A DNA stretch of 64,000 nucleotides from assembly GCA_003993805.1 (NCBI GenBank), contig RSEF01000001.1:152464917-152528916 (forward strand), in the 5' to 3' direction. The translations under genes and the position numbers were made by a program. The stretch is from Himantopus leucocephalus. Its lineage: Eukaryota > Chordata > Aves > Charadriiformes > Recurvirostridae. The notes under the pieces are model-generated. The model had not been told where the DNA came from. It saw nothing but the letters and a program-made list of their open reading frames with translations, and did not search any database. Positions 49,701 to 63,664 of this stretch are shown one piece after another (the first letter of the stretch is position 1; each line of letters starts with the position of its first letter).

Positions 49701-52429
49701 TAGGTTGGCTTTGTCTTTAACTGCTTGTTTATTTCTGAATACTATGAACAGAGCAATGCATTTTTACCCCAAAGCTCTATTGAAAGAAAACCAAAAAACC
49801 CAAGTTCTATGTTTTTAAAAATTTGTCTGAAACTTCAAAATTCTTGAAAGCCAGCCCTCGTCCCTGTCAATCTTCATAAGCTTCTCCTTCTCCATTTTAA
49901 AGAAATGTGGTCACTGTTTGCATTCATTTGTATTTAAACAAAGCAATTTCAGGAGGAAAAAACTACACTGTGGAGAGAGTTTTATTTACATGGGAAACAG
50001 ATCTAGCTGACAGCCGTAGCTTAATGACTGGCAAAGAGCCCTTCAAAGATTTGTCTCCTATAAAACCAAACTGCACTGCTTTCCAGAAAAAAATATTTTC
50101 CTCCTCAAGTGACCTGCCGTTTGTACAAATTAGTGTCAAGGATGGATTTCAGCACTGCGATGACAGATTTGGAACACATAGTGCAGTTTACATGTCAAAT
50201 AAAATTATGTGGACGTTCTTCACTTCCACGGCAATCATTCACAAAACTCAGGAACATCAATGCATCTATAGCCTGCAGAGTGTAAAAATGTTTTGATGAG
50301 CAGTGTCATGCAAGGTCACTCATCCTTAATAATACTGTTTCACATTCGTGCCACAAACAAAACCAGCTCAGGGTAAAATGAAATGTTACATTGACTGCTG
50401 CTGGCCTTCCACGTAGAAAAGCAAGAAGAAGCCATCAGGCCCTGTAGCTGGCTTCATTTGCAAAGCAGTCAGTGTAGATTAAAGATTATTAAAGATCCCC
50501 CACAGAACGGGGCATGGGCTTAAAAACCCTGGTGCTCCTGAAGTGAAAATAATTTGTCATCCTTAGTGTGGTGGTTTGCTGTTTTAAATTGGGAGGTCAG
50601 CTGTGATTTTCTGTCTCAGGGTATTCCTAATAAAGGAAACAAGAGGTCAGTAAAAATGCAACATGGTACACTTTTCTTTTATAAGATGTACACATCTGCT
50701 GTTAACTATTTTGTTCCTTAGCTTCTAAATCAGTATGTACTTTAGGATAAAACACAGTACTTCCCAGGTTAGGTGGGTCTCACTGCTCTGGCTTTCTCCC
50801 CACTCCCATTCTCACATGCAGCCCCTTTTCCTCCCTGGTCACTCCCGTCACTCCTCAGGCTCGGGAGCAGTCACTTGGCTGCGTTGCTGACTCAGGTCCC
50901 ACTTTCGTTGTCAGCAGTCTCAGGTTCCTTAGATAGGAACCAGTGGTGCAGGGCTTACCTTCAGTGGGGCTTTTTCTCTCCTCTAAAGAGCATCTCCCCC
51001 TTCTTTAAGTAGGGAAATATAAACCCTAAGATTTCATGTTCTAATTTAGTGGCAAGAATGTACAGTTAAGTTACAAAATAATCACTGTTAGGTTATGCAT
51101 ATAACAATGTGAGATGCTACCCTCAATTGGATGATTTTGGGGAACTGGAGAGATTCTTGGGGAACCCAGCGCTTCTTTTCTTTCTGTACTGGAACTGGTC
51201 TTTTGTTACCAGGCATTCCACTGTCACAGAAGGCCAATATGAATACCCTTGGGATATCTTTACATTTCTTTGTTGGAACATTATTAAATAACTCCTCAAC
51301 CAGCAGCTAATTGTCTTTAAAATGTGAAATTATTAGTTTGTTTGTTAAGCTTAAAAAAAGGACTTTTTCCCTTATCTCTTTTTTATTCCTGTAATGCTCA
51401 GAGACAGGCTTCCTGGACTGCAAGGGTTCACACTCTCCCAAAATCTTGCATTTGCTAACCAGAGTTCATTTTCCTAAGAGAAAGTGCTTTAAGCCATTGT
51501 TTGTTCTTGCTGCTTCTTGCAAAGACTCATGGGTAAGTTAAGAATTTGAACAAACCAACATGAATACAGTACACAAAAGTACATAAATGACACCAGATTA
51601 CATTGTACATGAAAGATAGCTAAATGTTAACACATTGAAGTTGACGCTCCAGTGTGCATTCATGAGCACTTCTTACTTGTCTAACATGTCAGCAGCTTCT
51701 GCAAACAATTAGGAGGCTGCCTTCAGCCTAGAGCTGATGGTTTGCAGCCATCACTGAGCCATGTAGCACTATTTTGGTGCAATCAGAGCCACCTTGCCAC
51801 ATGCCCAGCTTCAGCAACATCAGCTATGTGTTTTCCCACGTACCCCTGAAACTGCAGATAGCAGGTCCAATGACACCATTTTCAGAGTCCTGCTTTCGAG
51901 GATAAAATAATATTTAAAATGTGCATTTGATTTCTAAATCATAACAATTTTTTGAAAACATGGAAATATTACTGAATATCAATATTTATTATGATTAATG
52001 AAGGGGTGTCAGGAGGTATGACAATATATTTATAATTCTGCTCAAGACAGCTCACTATCCTTTACTTATCATCGTGCCCAACCTTAAAATGTCATTTAAT
52101 CCTATATCCTGTGAAGAGGTAGTAAAGCAATCATGCTATATTGTTACCTCATAAAATAATTTTATCTGCATGAGATTGATCTTGGATCACTGCTAGACTT
52201 TACAACAAACATGAAGAAGGCCAGATGAAAACACATACCCTATAAAAATTGACTTACACAAGAATCGTATTCACCAGTCACAAAATCTATTTCTTCTTTG
52301 TGTAAGGATATTTGTGTAAAGATAGCAGTTGTGGAAAGGGCAAAAATTATATGTGAGAGGTTTCATGCAGGAATAAAAGATTTATTTCTACCTGTAGACT
52401 GGATTCATTTTAAAGGAGGCATACTTCAT
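46704..52429. other. Intergenic DNA with a GC-richer block
   Basis: A block at about 47480-48270 is richer in GC than its surroundings, with GTGTGTGCTTGTGTGCG-like sequence near 48105. Frames are open on both strands there but match nothing I know. The rest is AT-rich with no recognised repeat. Confidence 0.5.
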
Positions 52430-52895
52430 TCAGAATCATAGAATCGTTATGGCTGGAAAAGACCTTTAAGATCNNNNNNNNNNNNNNNNNNNNNNNNNNN
52501 NNNNNNNNNNNNNNNNNNNNNNNNNNNNNNNNNNNNNNNNNNNNNNNNNNNNNNNNNNNNNNNNNNNNNNNNNACAACCCCAGTTCCCTCAGCTTCTCCT
52601 CATAAGACTTGTTCTCGAGACCCTTCACCAGCTTCATTGCCCTTCTCTGGACCCTCTCCTTCATCTCAATGTCCTTCTTATACTGCAGGGCCCAAAATTG
52701 AACACAGTACTCAAGGCGCAGCCTCACCAGCACCGAGTACAGTGGAAAAATCACTTCTCTCGCCCTGCTGGCTACACTATTCCTGATACAGGCCAGGATG
52801 CCGTTGGCCTTCTTGGCCACCTGGGCACACTGCTGGCTCATGTTCAGCTGGCTGTCAATCAACGCCCATTTATGCATTATCTGGTAACTCATCAT
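52430..52895 (-). mobile_element. CR1 LINE, ORF2 C-terminal part and 3' end, split by a gap
   Basis: On the minus strand the frame reads [60 protein letters not shown] and KLRELGL before the gap, typical CR1 ORF2. On the other side of the gap (52431-52473) is the CR1 3' tail GATCTTAAAGG... with AACGATTCTATGATTC. The frame that appears to bridge the Ns has no meaning. Confidence 0.93.
52474..52573. other. Assembly gap of 100 N inside a CR1 copy
   Basis: Exactly 100 N. Both flanks are parts of one CR1 element in the same orientation, so the missing sequence is most likely the rest of ORF2 and the 3' UTR, and the gap reflects repeat-induced assembly failure. Confidence 0.95.
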
Positions 52896-54124
52896 ATACC
52901 TAGAACAAAATATTTATATAGAAAGTTTGTATGAGCATGCAGGCACTCACAAACAGACTGGCCTTCTGCTATAGTAGATTTTTCAGATGCAATAGTCCTT
53001 GGAGAACCTTAGCCCTACCATACAGATAAAAATATACGCCATTTGGTTGAAATATCACAAATAGCTTACCTGACTCTTTACTGTCCCTCTTAGACCAGTC
53101 GTTCCTCCAAGGCAATGACTCTAGGAAAGATACGGCAGTTATAGTAGTTACAGATTAGCCTGCCCTGTCAGGAAGAATACATCTGATGGTCTCATTTTCT
53201 TGTTCCATCTTGGGACCTCTAAGAGTGTACACGTGTCATGTGGGCTGGAGATTTCTCTGGCAGCCAAGTGGGTTTGCCGTTTCTTAGGTTTGTTTATTTT
53301 GGAGGGGGAGGAGAATGAGTAGGACTATAAATCAGCCCCTTCCCACTCAGCTCATTTTGTTTGGTTTTGGCCCCATCTGGGCCCCATTAGCTGCAGAGCA
53401 CCAGGGCTGCAATCAGCAAAGCACGGGGCACTGCAGAACTCCTTACTGCTCAGCCTCAGAACAAATGCTGTCAGGGGAAATTAGGTCATAAAATAATTTC
53501 CTGAACCTGTATTGTGTAAGAAACTGGAAGCAAGCATGTGTTTCAAAATAGAACTCTGTTATCATGAGTTTCAATTTTTTTTCTGTCTCTTTGGTAAAAT
53601 AGTGTTGAATTCATTATATTTTAAACCCTGTAATTGATCTCAGGGCTGTATTATAGCAGTCCTTTGTAATTGGGTTTGAAATGCCTTGTTATTGTCTACA
53701 GTCATATTAATGATCTAATCAGATATTCTTGGTGTCTTAGCCATATGTGTATTGTATACTTGGTTTTGTCATCAGATGCACTAGCCAAGCGTACAAAAAT
53801 CTCATTCAACTTAAGTATTTGGGTAGAATACAAAAAGGAGTGCAAAATAGCTAATATTAATATCCATGTATGGTGTTTCATCTAGCTGAATGGCAAACCA
53901 TAATATTGTTCTTATTTGAATCTGATCAACTGAATTGGGTATTAAAAGCCTGGGGTCAGTCAGGATTTTGAGGAAGGGCGTTATTCTACAAAATGAACAT
54001 AGTCACTGTACATTGCATCTGCACGAAAATCAGTGTACGCTGTTGTATATCAGACCTTGTAAGTGTGCCTGCAGTTCTGCTGACATTCACTTGGGCAACA
54101 GCAGCTGAACTTGCTGAGATCAAT
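52896..54124. other. Intergenic DNA
   Basis: No gene recognised. A TATA-like CTATAAATC at 53325-53333 follows a G-rich stretch; I cannot link it to a transcript. Confidence 0.45.
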
Positions 54125-54365
54125 TAGTTATGGAGTCAATTGGAAGGAAAACTGGGAGGTCATCTAGTCAAACCTACCACAAACCTTGCACCAGCGCTAC
54201 CTGATGTTATCCATAGCTTTGTCTAATCAAATCTTGAAAATCACCAGTACTGGAGATTTCTCAGTTTCTTCAGATATACTCTTCCAGTGCTGCACATTTC
54301 ATTCATGTGAATGTAAATTTTTATCCTAATATTTGACTTGAACCTCCCAAACCTTCTAAGTGCCT
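54125..54365 (-). mobile_element. Old CR1 LINE fragment
   Basis: The plus strand reads GGGAGGTCATCTAGTCAAAC, then TGGAGATTTCTCAG, TCTTCCAGTGCTGCAC and TATTTGACTTGAACCTCCC. This is the reverse complement of the decayed 3' part of CR1 ORF2 and tail. Confidence 0.75.
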
Positions 54366-57159
54366 CTTGCAGACAGGGCTCAGATGCAAAAATCTGAAGC
54401 AGAAACCAAGTCTTCTGAGTTTCATGGAACTGGGTATTGTATGGCAGGTATATACATTTTATATTGTTACATTTGTTTGTGACGTGTCATAGCTTGTTTT
54501 GCTTGTTTTTCTAGAACATTATGAATAAAAACATCAGAATCATCATCATGATGCAAAAGTCTTGCATTTTGTCCTAGAGGAGCTGAAAATGTTTTGTTTA
54601 TGAATCAGACATAAACCTTCATGACTCCAAATCATGTGAGCTGCTCAGAAAAACAGAATTTGAATTCAATTTATTGGATAAATACTCAATAAGGTAACAA
54701 TTGTGTCAGTATAATATATCAGAAATATGAGTGATCACTGTCAAGTTGTACTAAAATAAAACATTTCAGTATAAATACAGAAAAAAAATGCAAAGCTACT
54801 TATTTAGAAATGTTGTCACAGGAATATAAAATATTTTAGTGATTTAGCAAAAAAAAATTTTTCGTTGTCCAGTTTTTAAATAAATGTGGATTTTTCCAAG
54901 GAAAATGGAAGCGCTTGATTTAGCCGATTAATCAAACCCCTAACAATTACTTGGGTTTGTATTAACAGTATTAACCAATAAAATTCAGACAATTCAGTAT
55001 GTTTTGCTACAATAAAATGGGAAATTATACAGCTAGAAATAAGACATTCTTTAAAGATGACAATTTATTTCTTCATGCATTTCTGGATTAGCATAATGAT
55101 CACTGCAGAGATTGAAAGCCTGTGCAATGAATGACACAACATTTTGACTATTGTAATAAATCAATAGCCTACTTTAAAATGTAAATTAAAGAACTATTAT
55201 TCTTTTTTTTTAATCAGGGCAATCTTTAGCAACCTTTAAAAAAATGAGATAAGCATATTTTAAGCAAATCATTGGGAGTAAACGTTGCAAACTAAATTTT
55301 TATGCTAGACTTATATTGCTAGCTAAAGCTGCAGGAGGAATGAAATAGTTTAAAAAACCCTCCTATTGCTACATTTTCAACAGAAAAACTATTAATTCGT
55401 TCGCCCCATGCTTTCCGATGTAAAACTGATACTTAAAAAATTATATATTTATGCCATCTGAAGTGCTTTCTGTTCATTTCCTTGTTATTCCAAATAGCTA
55501 TCATCATTTTATGGGAAAAAAAACGGCAGTCATCATGTCAATAGTGGAATACCCATAACTGCGATGGATATTGTAGCCATAAAAATCTCTCAACTCTGAA
55601 TATTACATCAAAGTGCTGCAGAACAAAACCAGACTGAACTAGTAGGTTGTTGTTAATATATCCCATTTCAATGGTCAGAAAGATCTGACCTGCGTGTTGT
55701 TAAAATGGAATGGAAAACTGAAGTGTAGGAATATCTATTTATGGTAGTGGAAAAGACTGAAAGTAGGACAAGGTCCTAAAAAAGAGGAGTGTGAGGAAAT
55801 GCATTTCAAGCACAAGACAGAAGACTCTGAACAGCCTGCAGAACTGGCATGTGCTACCTGCCAAGCTGGGATGCATTAAGCATTTAGACTCAGCTCCTCT
55901 TGCCCAGTTTTCTATCCCGTGTGTATATCTGTCACATGAAGTGTTATTTTTGGAGGTAGCTTTCTCTATTGGGGTAATGAAACTTATTTTTTTTTTCAGT
56001 TTAAATTAGCTGGCGCTTTTTAGACTTCATCTCTTTTTTTTAATTCTGCACATATTTTTACAAGTATGTTTTTCAGCTTTCTCTAAGAACCTGAGCATTA
56101 CTGGAAAATGGTTATAGGCACGAGCTGAAAGGGCATGCTAGGTAATGACATGCACACATACACGTTCTGCTAGCGTTCCCAAATTCAGTACTGTTCCGCA
56201 AGTCAACTCTCAATTTAAAGTTACCCAGATCAGGCAAACTAGGAAGAATCACTTACTAGAGGATTATGAAATAGCAATGACATGATAAAAGCTTTGGAAG
56301 CATATGAAAAGAGTAGGATATCTGCTTTGCAAGTATCAAAATTCTCCATGATGCACTCATTGCTCTCGAGGCCTGTAAGTGAAAAATGCAAAATGTTTTC
56401 CATAATGCTGGCTTAAAAGCACAGGCCAAATCCTCACGTTAGGTTGAGGTTTTGATCTCACAGGAATTCAGTCTTTGGGTGTTTGAGGATAACTCTTTAA
56501 TATAAAATTAGGTATAGGAAGAAGGGACAGTGATAATTAGTATCTCCATGGGAAAGTGAATTGATTAAAGCCTGAATAGATTTTCTTTTGATTACTTGGG
56601 AGAGTTATATTTCACAACTTGTTTCTGCAATCTTCCTTTTCTCAGATTCAAACCTTGCTCATTTGAACCCTCTTTTAAAGAAAGGTAGTGTAATGAATGC
56701 TTTGTCTTGGCTCACTCTTGTCTGCTAACAGCATTCAGTTCTTGTGTTAATTTCTTATGCTTATCTTGTTTAACCAACAGTAATTAGGTATGGGAATACT
56801 GCTTTACAGAAGTTCACAAAAAGCAGTAATAAGAACAGTCATGAAGAGAAACTGGCAGTCGTGCTTTTTTTGAAAAATGGTAGCAAGTAGATGACCTGCT
56901 CTTGAAGGGACAAATTCATAAAGGATCCCAGTCCACTGACAGCGGAGCATTTGAGGAAGAAAGCAAGCACTGGGTGCTACAGAAAGGGAGAGAGGAATGG
57001 CACTGCAGAGGCACTGAGTGAGAATGGGGAGCCTGACACGGGACAGCAGGGAGGAAGGAAAGCAGAGAAGCAGTGACGAAGTTATATAGCAGTTTTGTCT
57101 AATTAAACCCAGATGGGAATATTGATCAAAATAGACTTAAATTTCACTCTCCTCTTTTN

Positions 57160-57191
<32 letters not shown>

Positions 57192-59369
57192 CCAGAGAGT
57201 AAGCTAAAAGGAATGGAGGATCTCCTGAGTTTGAAATCCAAATTGCATGTATCACGCAATCAGAAGATGATGGGATTCATATCTAAAAAGTCACTTCCAT
57301 TTAATTCTAATTTTCCATGGTTTTGTTGGAGAGGCACAGGCTCTTCTGCCCTAAAGTGTTATTTGACCCCTTATCTTTTCAGTGTTTTAATCTGCACAGT
57401 GTCTTTCTTTGAAATGGGTCCACGCTTAGAACATGTTTCTGCTTTTAGGAAACTCTTCCATGCATTAATCTTTGTGTCATGAGCACAGGCTTCCTGCTTA
57501 ATAAACAGAGCAGCGTGCTGTTGCAAAGGTAGCATCGAGGGGCTTCATTTCACCGGGGCTTGAAGCAGCTGCAGCCTGCCGGGGTGTAAGTTTGGCCCTC
57601 CTGTCTCCACCCCACTCTCTGCCAGCAGCAGAAAAAAACCCTTCTTTTGTTACATTCTGCTCTGGTTTGGGATCTCCAAGAAAACTGCTTTTAACTACTG
57701 TTAAATGTTGTCCAGCTTCTCTCTGATCCCAAGAATTGGTGATTAGCTAAATATATCTGATCCTGAGCGCCCTTTGGCAGTACCTAGGCATTCCTGGGCT
57801 TTTTGTTTTCCTGAGTACATCAATCAGATCCATCTGATTTACTTACGATTTTACAGGGCCCCGTTTTTCAAGTCCTGGGAGCACTTTTTGTTTGGTTAAA
57901 ACAAAAAGTTTTCATCTTCTCTAGGCCTTTAATTGAGAGTAGAGTTTAAAATACCTATTATTGAAAGTATGATCAATGTTAAATGCTACACAGGAAAAAA
58001 ACCACAAAACCTTAGTGAACAGTATCAACAGAAGATACACTTGCGTGTCTGTATTCCAGATGGACAGAATTAGACAATTTTATTTGCTAGTAATGCTGAG
58101 CAGTTTAAAAGTTCAACTTGTTTGGAGATTTTCCTTCAGGAATACTTGTGATAGCTCCAGTGCTGCTGTCTTATTGTTATAACTGACCTCAAATTACTAA
58201 AGAATGTGAAGTTTATTTCAGGAAGTTATTTCTACTGTAAGAATTTCCTTGTAGTATTCTTAATGGCAGCTTAGAAATAATTTTGAATTTTTGGCTGCTT
58301 TTGGCTATTTTCTTGCAGAATCACTAACCTAGCTTTAATGCTGGTTAGGACAGCTATCTTGAGCACAGCCCCAGTGTTGCAAAGATCCACTGTTAATTGT
58401 AGTATCTGGCCACCCTGTAAAAGAAGCCCACACATGTTTGAACAGCTCTAACAACAGCAGAAATATATCAGCCCGATAAGAGGTCAGGCGCTACTGGGCA
58501 GTTCACACCGCTGAAAATTTCAGGGAGAGATACCAACTTTTCAAGCTATAGATACAAGAAGTAAAACCACCACTTCTCAGGCTTTTAATCTATGCAAAGG
58601 ACTGAGCCACCAGCCACCTCTCCCACGTGTGTGTTCTCCTTGTGCCACGTGGAGCATGCACCGAGACCAGGGATCCTGTTACTTCAATGAGTCACTGGCC
58701 TGTAAATACCAGCCTGTATGTCAAGAATTATTTAAATTTAAAAATGCAGCTTAGGGTATTAGAAATGAGTGGTTTTTCAGATGCATATTTGGAGAATTGT
58801 AGGCGTGTTACAATTTTAATCTTAATGCAAGCTAATGGAACATTTTCCATGCGCTTTGTTTTTTACAATAATACGATTTGTAATGGAAAGGTTACTATAG
58901 CACCATTAGTTTTTGACCAGCTGGTAATTTTATAGTTCAATTTTATGGGTTACTACATAGCATAATGGGTGAAATACCATCATCAGTAAATATTTATGCA
59001 GAAAGAAAATAGAAAATGATAGGCTACTGTACACATATTACTGATGTTATACGGCAATGTCCTCAGCGTGCACAGATGTTAACATACTGGGGTGGAATTT
59101 TATGGAACTTGAGTAAACAATTTCAGCACTTAATTCCCATTTTTTGATGTAGTGTATGCAGATGGGGCTTGATACCCAAGTGGATTTAGGCACCAGAACA
59201 AGCCCAGAATTTTGATTCACGGTAGAATCTGAGACTTGCAGTAAAATCCTTCAGCACCTTTTATGGCACAGGTAAGAAAATGGATAGCAAATGAAAAGAA
59301 CTCACAAAATTTGACAGACAATAAAGCACTTAGGGTGAGTGAGTCTTCAATATATTTTTTTTTTTTTGT
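54366..59369. other. Intergenic DNA, AT-rich, no gene recognised
   Basis: Contains a T run at 57160-57191 with a single N at 57159, and an 11-bp perfect inverted repeat at 57883-57909. No coding exon or named repeat found. Confidence 0.5.
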
Positions 59370-59956
59370 TGTGGTGGGATGACCCTGGCTGGCAGCTAAA
59401 CTCCCACCCAGTTTTCTGCTCACTTCCCTGCACTGTGATGGCGGAGACAATTGGAAGGGAAAAAGCAAGAAAAACTCATGGATCAAGATAAAGACAGTTT
59501 AATAAATGAAGAAATAAAAAGATAGAAAACACACCCATCCCCCCATCCCCCCCACGTGATGCAAAGGCAATCAATCACTCATGATCTCCCACCAGCTGAC
59601 CAATGCTGAACCTGTCTCTGAGCAATGGCTACCTTGGAATAACTACACCCACCACCCCCCCCCGAATTTTATTGCTGAGATTGCTGAGCATGATGTCACA
59701 TGGTGCGTAATATCCCTTTGGCCCGTTTGCGTCAGCTGTTCCTGCTGTGTCTCCTCCCAGCCTCTTAGCCACCCCTAGCCTACTTGCTGGTGGGGTAGAA
59801 TGGAAACGGAGAAGGTTTTGACACTATTCAAGCACTGGTCAATAATAAATAAAACACTGATGTGTTATCAACACTGTTGTGGTCACAGATCCAAAACACA
59901 GCTCCATATGGGCTGCTATGAAGAAAGCTAACTCCATCCCAGCCAGACCCAGTACA
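59370..59956 (+). mobile_element. Solo LTR of an avian ERVL-type endogenous retrovirus
   Basis: About 587 bp with TG...CA ends (TGTGGTGGGATG to CCCAGTACA). Blocks such as CCCTGGCTGGCAGCTAAA, GATAAAGACAGTTTAATAAA, GAGCATGATGTCACATGG, CCTACTTGCTGGTGGGGT and TTATCAACACTGTTGTGG match a very common bird LTR as I recall it. AATAAATAAAA near 59845 is a polyadenylation signal and sets the plus orientation. A candidate target duplication is GTTGT on the right and TTTGT on the left (4 of 5). No viral genes adjoin it, so it is a solo LTR. Confidence 0.85.
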
Positions 59957-62900
59957 GTTGTTTAGGTAATTTCCCTGTGCTTTCTGTGATACACAGACCT
60001 ACGCCCGTTCCTGGAGGTCCCATATCCTCTTTCCAAATCAGACCAGAAGTAAGTCCTTAAAAATCAACCTATGCCAACAGGCTTTAAGGTAACAGCGAAT
60101 GTGTTGTTAACCCCTATTACAGCTGAACAGAATGGTACAGTGTAGTTGTGGAGAAACCAATATGAAAACCAAGCTACCACACAACCGCAGTGATGAAGCA
60201 GGATGCATGGGAGAAAGAAAATCCCTATTGGATTTGCACCTAAACCAAAAACCTTCTCAAGCAAGTGAGAAGATGATGCAAGGACGTCATTGCAGGTGTT
60301 TAGTGTTATACTTACTTACTTTCTTGCATTACCTAAAGTGAAAGTGAATAGATTTGGGAACCTTGTGAAGCCTTTAGATCTGTTTTCTGCAGTTACTGTA
60401 AGGAACTGAGAAGGTGAATCATAAAACCCAAGGTGTCCCTAACAGCAGACCTCTGGAAAGGGATATTTAAGCTATTGATAGTTATGCCAGAAAGTTGTAC
60501 TTATGAGAGGAAGTGGTAGAGAGAGTCTGTTTTCCGTGAAAAACATGAGACTGGATGAGTAGGAGTAGTGATGTTGTACAGTTGACTTTCTGAGGATATA
60601 AACAAGGCAACTTTGGAGGGCGGAATCATGGCTTTTATTTAGCTAACATGTATTTTGAAAAAGCAGTTAAGTTTTTAGCCCACAAGACTTCTTTGGATCT
60701 CAAACAGAAGTGGTAGCATTCAGCCTTGGTAGAGTTGGTGAACAATTCTTCCAAGTCTGACCTCAGCCAAGTGCAGAGCTTGCAAGGCTGCATATGGGCC
60801 AGGGCTGCAGCTTGCCCTGCCGGAGGGAGCAGTTTCAGATCACTCAAGCCCCATACGATGGATCTCAAACAGCTGGCTGGGCCGGCACCAACAGCAGGTG
60901 TTGGACTGGGGCTCTGCAGCCCTTCAAATTACAGGGAAGTACTTCTGAAGGTAACCTATTATTGTGAATTGCTTTTAGCTTCATAGAAAAATCTGATCTG
61001 GACTCAAATTTTAATTTCTGTAACTTTGTTTATGAGAAACATCTGTGTTTATCACTGAGAAACAAGCTCTGCCTTGAGCTACAAACCACAAAAAAACCTT
61101 TAACTGTGGAACTTACAAAGTGAATTAAAGTGGATGCGAAAGAGTAATAAGTTAGCCCTAGATTTATGATATCTGCTATGGACCGGTCTATCTACTATAT
61201 ATGGGGACATCTTTGGTGTTTTGTTTGTTTTGGGTTTGTTTGTTGTAGGTTTTTTTTAAGTATTTGTCTATTTGCATGTGATCTATGAAGAGAATGAATG
61301 TTTAATCTCATTTAACTTTAGCTGTAAGAAAGTAGAGCACTCAGCCTCCTCTGTGGTCAGTGGTGAGAGAAACGCTCCTTTGCACTGTGATTCATGGCCT
61401 CTGTGTTGGATGCATATCCTCAGAGAGAAGAGATATCCGACTCCTGGAGCTTGGTTTAGAGGGTAGGTAAAAAGGCTAAAGTTAGTTGAAGCCCACCGTA
61501 AATGCACAGATGTAACTTGCATCTTCTTAATGTCTCTTCCATAGAACTAATCTCTTTTCCTGACTTACACGTATCCATCTGTTTGTGTTTATCTCAGGAA
61601 AAAGGACCAATGAAGAATGTAATTTATTTCATATTGAGGGTTATGAATAGAGTGGTGCTAAGACATTAAAAGAAATGAAAGAACCAAGTTCTGTTTTGAT
61701 ATTCTGATTCATAAATATATGCTATTGAAATCTCTCTAGGCTTTTGTGAAGGAAAATGTACTATTGTACTGTCTTTTATTTTCCTTAGCACTGTTGAATG
61801 ATTTTGCAAATATCATCTTTACATTGTTTTTCTTTAGAATTAAAATTCAAAGCTGGTTTACAGTAAAAACAGGATGAAATTTCACTCTCATATATATGTT
61901 ATTTTTAAGTTTTAGAAAGATTCCCCTCTCTGTCCCACCAAGATGTTTGCCTGCATACATGCAGAGTCCTTTTCTCCCTCGTCTAGGCTGGGCAAGAAGT
62001 AGAATAACTTAATTAGTATACGTGAGATAGTATTCTTCTCTACAGCAAAACAAAGATATGATGACGGCATGTACTGTCTTCTTTGTGTTAATGTAATCAA
62101 TGGGGAGCAGTAGTAATAACGCACGTATCTTTGGCATATACTAGCAATCAGGTTTCAAACTCTACAAATGCATATTCTACTCTCTAGTTTGAGCTAAAAC
62201 ATCTACATCTGCATAGCTATTACCTGTCTGAACAAAGTATACTATGCTGCTGTACAGTAAAATCACACTTTTATTTTATAGATATATATTAGTAATATAC
62301 AAAACCCAGAAAGACTTTTGATTTTATTCATCCCAACTATTCATGAATATGAGCCACACTCCCAAAATCACGGTATTCCTTTAAATATCATCAATTCTGA
62401 AGATAAGATATTCTGGGCTCTTTTTCCCGCCCTTCTAGTTTTTGAGCACTAGAATTTGTATTTCCAGACTCTTCTTCAGTCAGGAGAAGGAGAAATGAAA
62501 TGTTATTTTTTATGAACACTGAGATACGTAATTGCACCACTTTAAGGAACTGTGACTGTTTAGCAGGATTTTCAGAAGATGTTTAAGATCTGATTTCAAA
62601 GAATGTTGAATTTAAAAGCCTAAGAGTTTGGTTAACATAAACAAGTTGCATCTGGATTATTAAACTTCTGGACATTAATTACCTTTGAAAACTGTATGCA
62701 GAACAGTAATCTAATGATGGTTGATTTTGTACATTAAATAATATATATTCCTAACCGGTTATCTTTTAAATTAACCTTAACTGTGCTTTGATTTAAATAC
62801 ATTCGTTAAGGTGTAATTTGAAACAAAATATGATCACATTAGCATTTATTGGATTGTACAGGGGTTATAAATGATTGACTGCTTTAATCAATACTCTTTT

Positions 62901-63664
62901 TTTTTTTCTGTAAGGAGATAGTGGCATAAAGCTAGAATGGACATTAGGGAGATGATAAGGAAGGAATTTAATATAAACTGTAGTCACAGGATGTGGTAAG
63001 GAATATGGCTGCCCCAAAATAAAGTCCACATCTGTTCAGGTAATAGTGGCAGAGGGAGAAGGAGGGAAAAGAATTCAGGAGTGCTTCCCTAGTTACTTTA
63101 ACGGGAAACTCTGGATCTGTTTTTGTTGTTAATTCAGGAAGTGCCGATATATGAGGAGCTGTGACAGAACTTTAAACAAGAGCGAGTGAGCTCTGATTTT
63201 TGTAGTGACATTTGAATTTTCACAGCAGTGAGCAAGCAACCTTCCAAATACCCTGGGAGCAGGACAGAGTAGAATTTCAGCAGATTAAACATTGTGCATG
63301 ACAGCTATGAATGCTGTCAATGGAGTATTTTCATATACCAAAAATGATGATGAAGAACTAAAGGGCTTACCCAATGCAAGAAATATTATTTCTTTGGGAT
63401 TTGCAAACTGTATGCTGCCATGGACTTACATTATCTTTCTAGTAGTGACATTTTGGGATTTTTTTTTCATTAGTATTATTGATCAGCACTGACTTGAGTG
63501 TTTGCTGAAATCCAAAGGACTTTTACTGTTGTTGTTCTGTTGCATCGAAGGCGTGTGCTATTGAGTATTACACTCGCCTAAGATTCCCTGTGTGATTTTC
63601 ATTAGATTGGAAGGTCCATTCATTTACTGACACGAGTAAAATATTTCCTATGAATTGGTATTGC
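59957..63664. other. Intergenic DNA, no gene recognised
   Basis: A GC-richer patch at 60770-60930 has overlapping frames on both strands with no known domain. The rest is AT-rich. Confidence 0.5.

Noticed and set aside
52410..52895. 161-codon protein frame across the N gap
   Set aside because: It is CR1 ORF2 joined artificially through 100 N.
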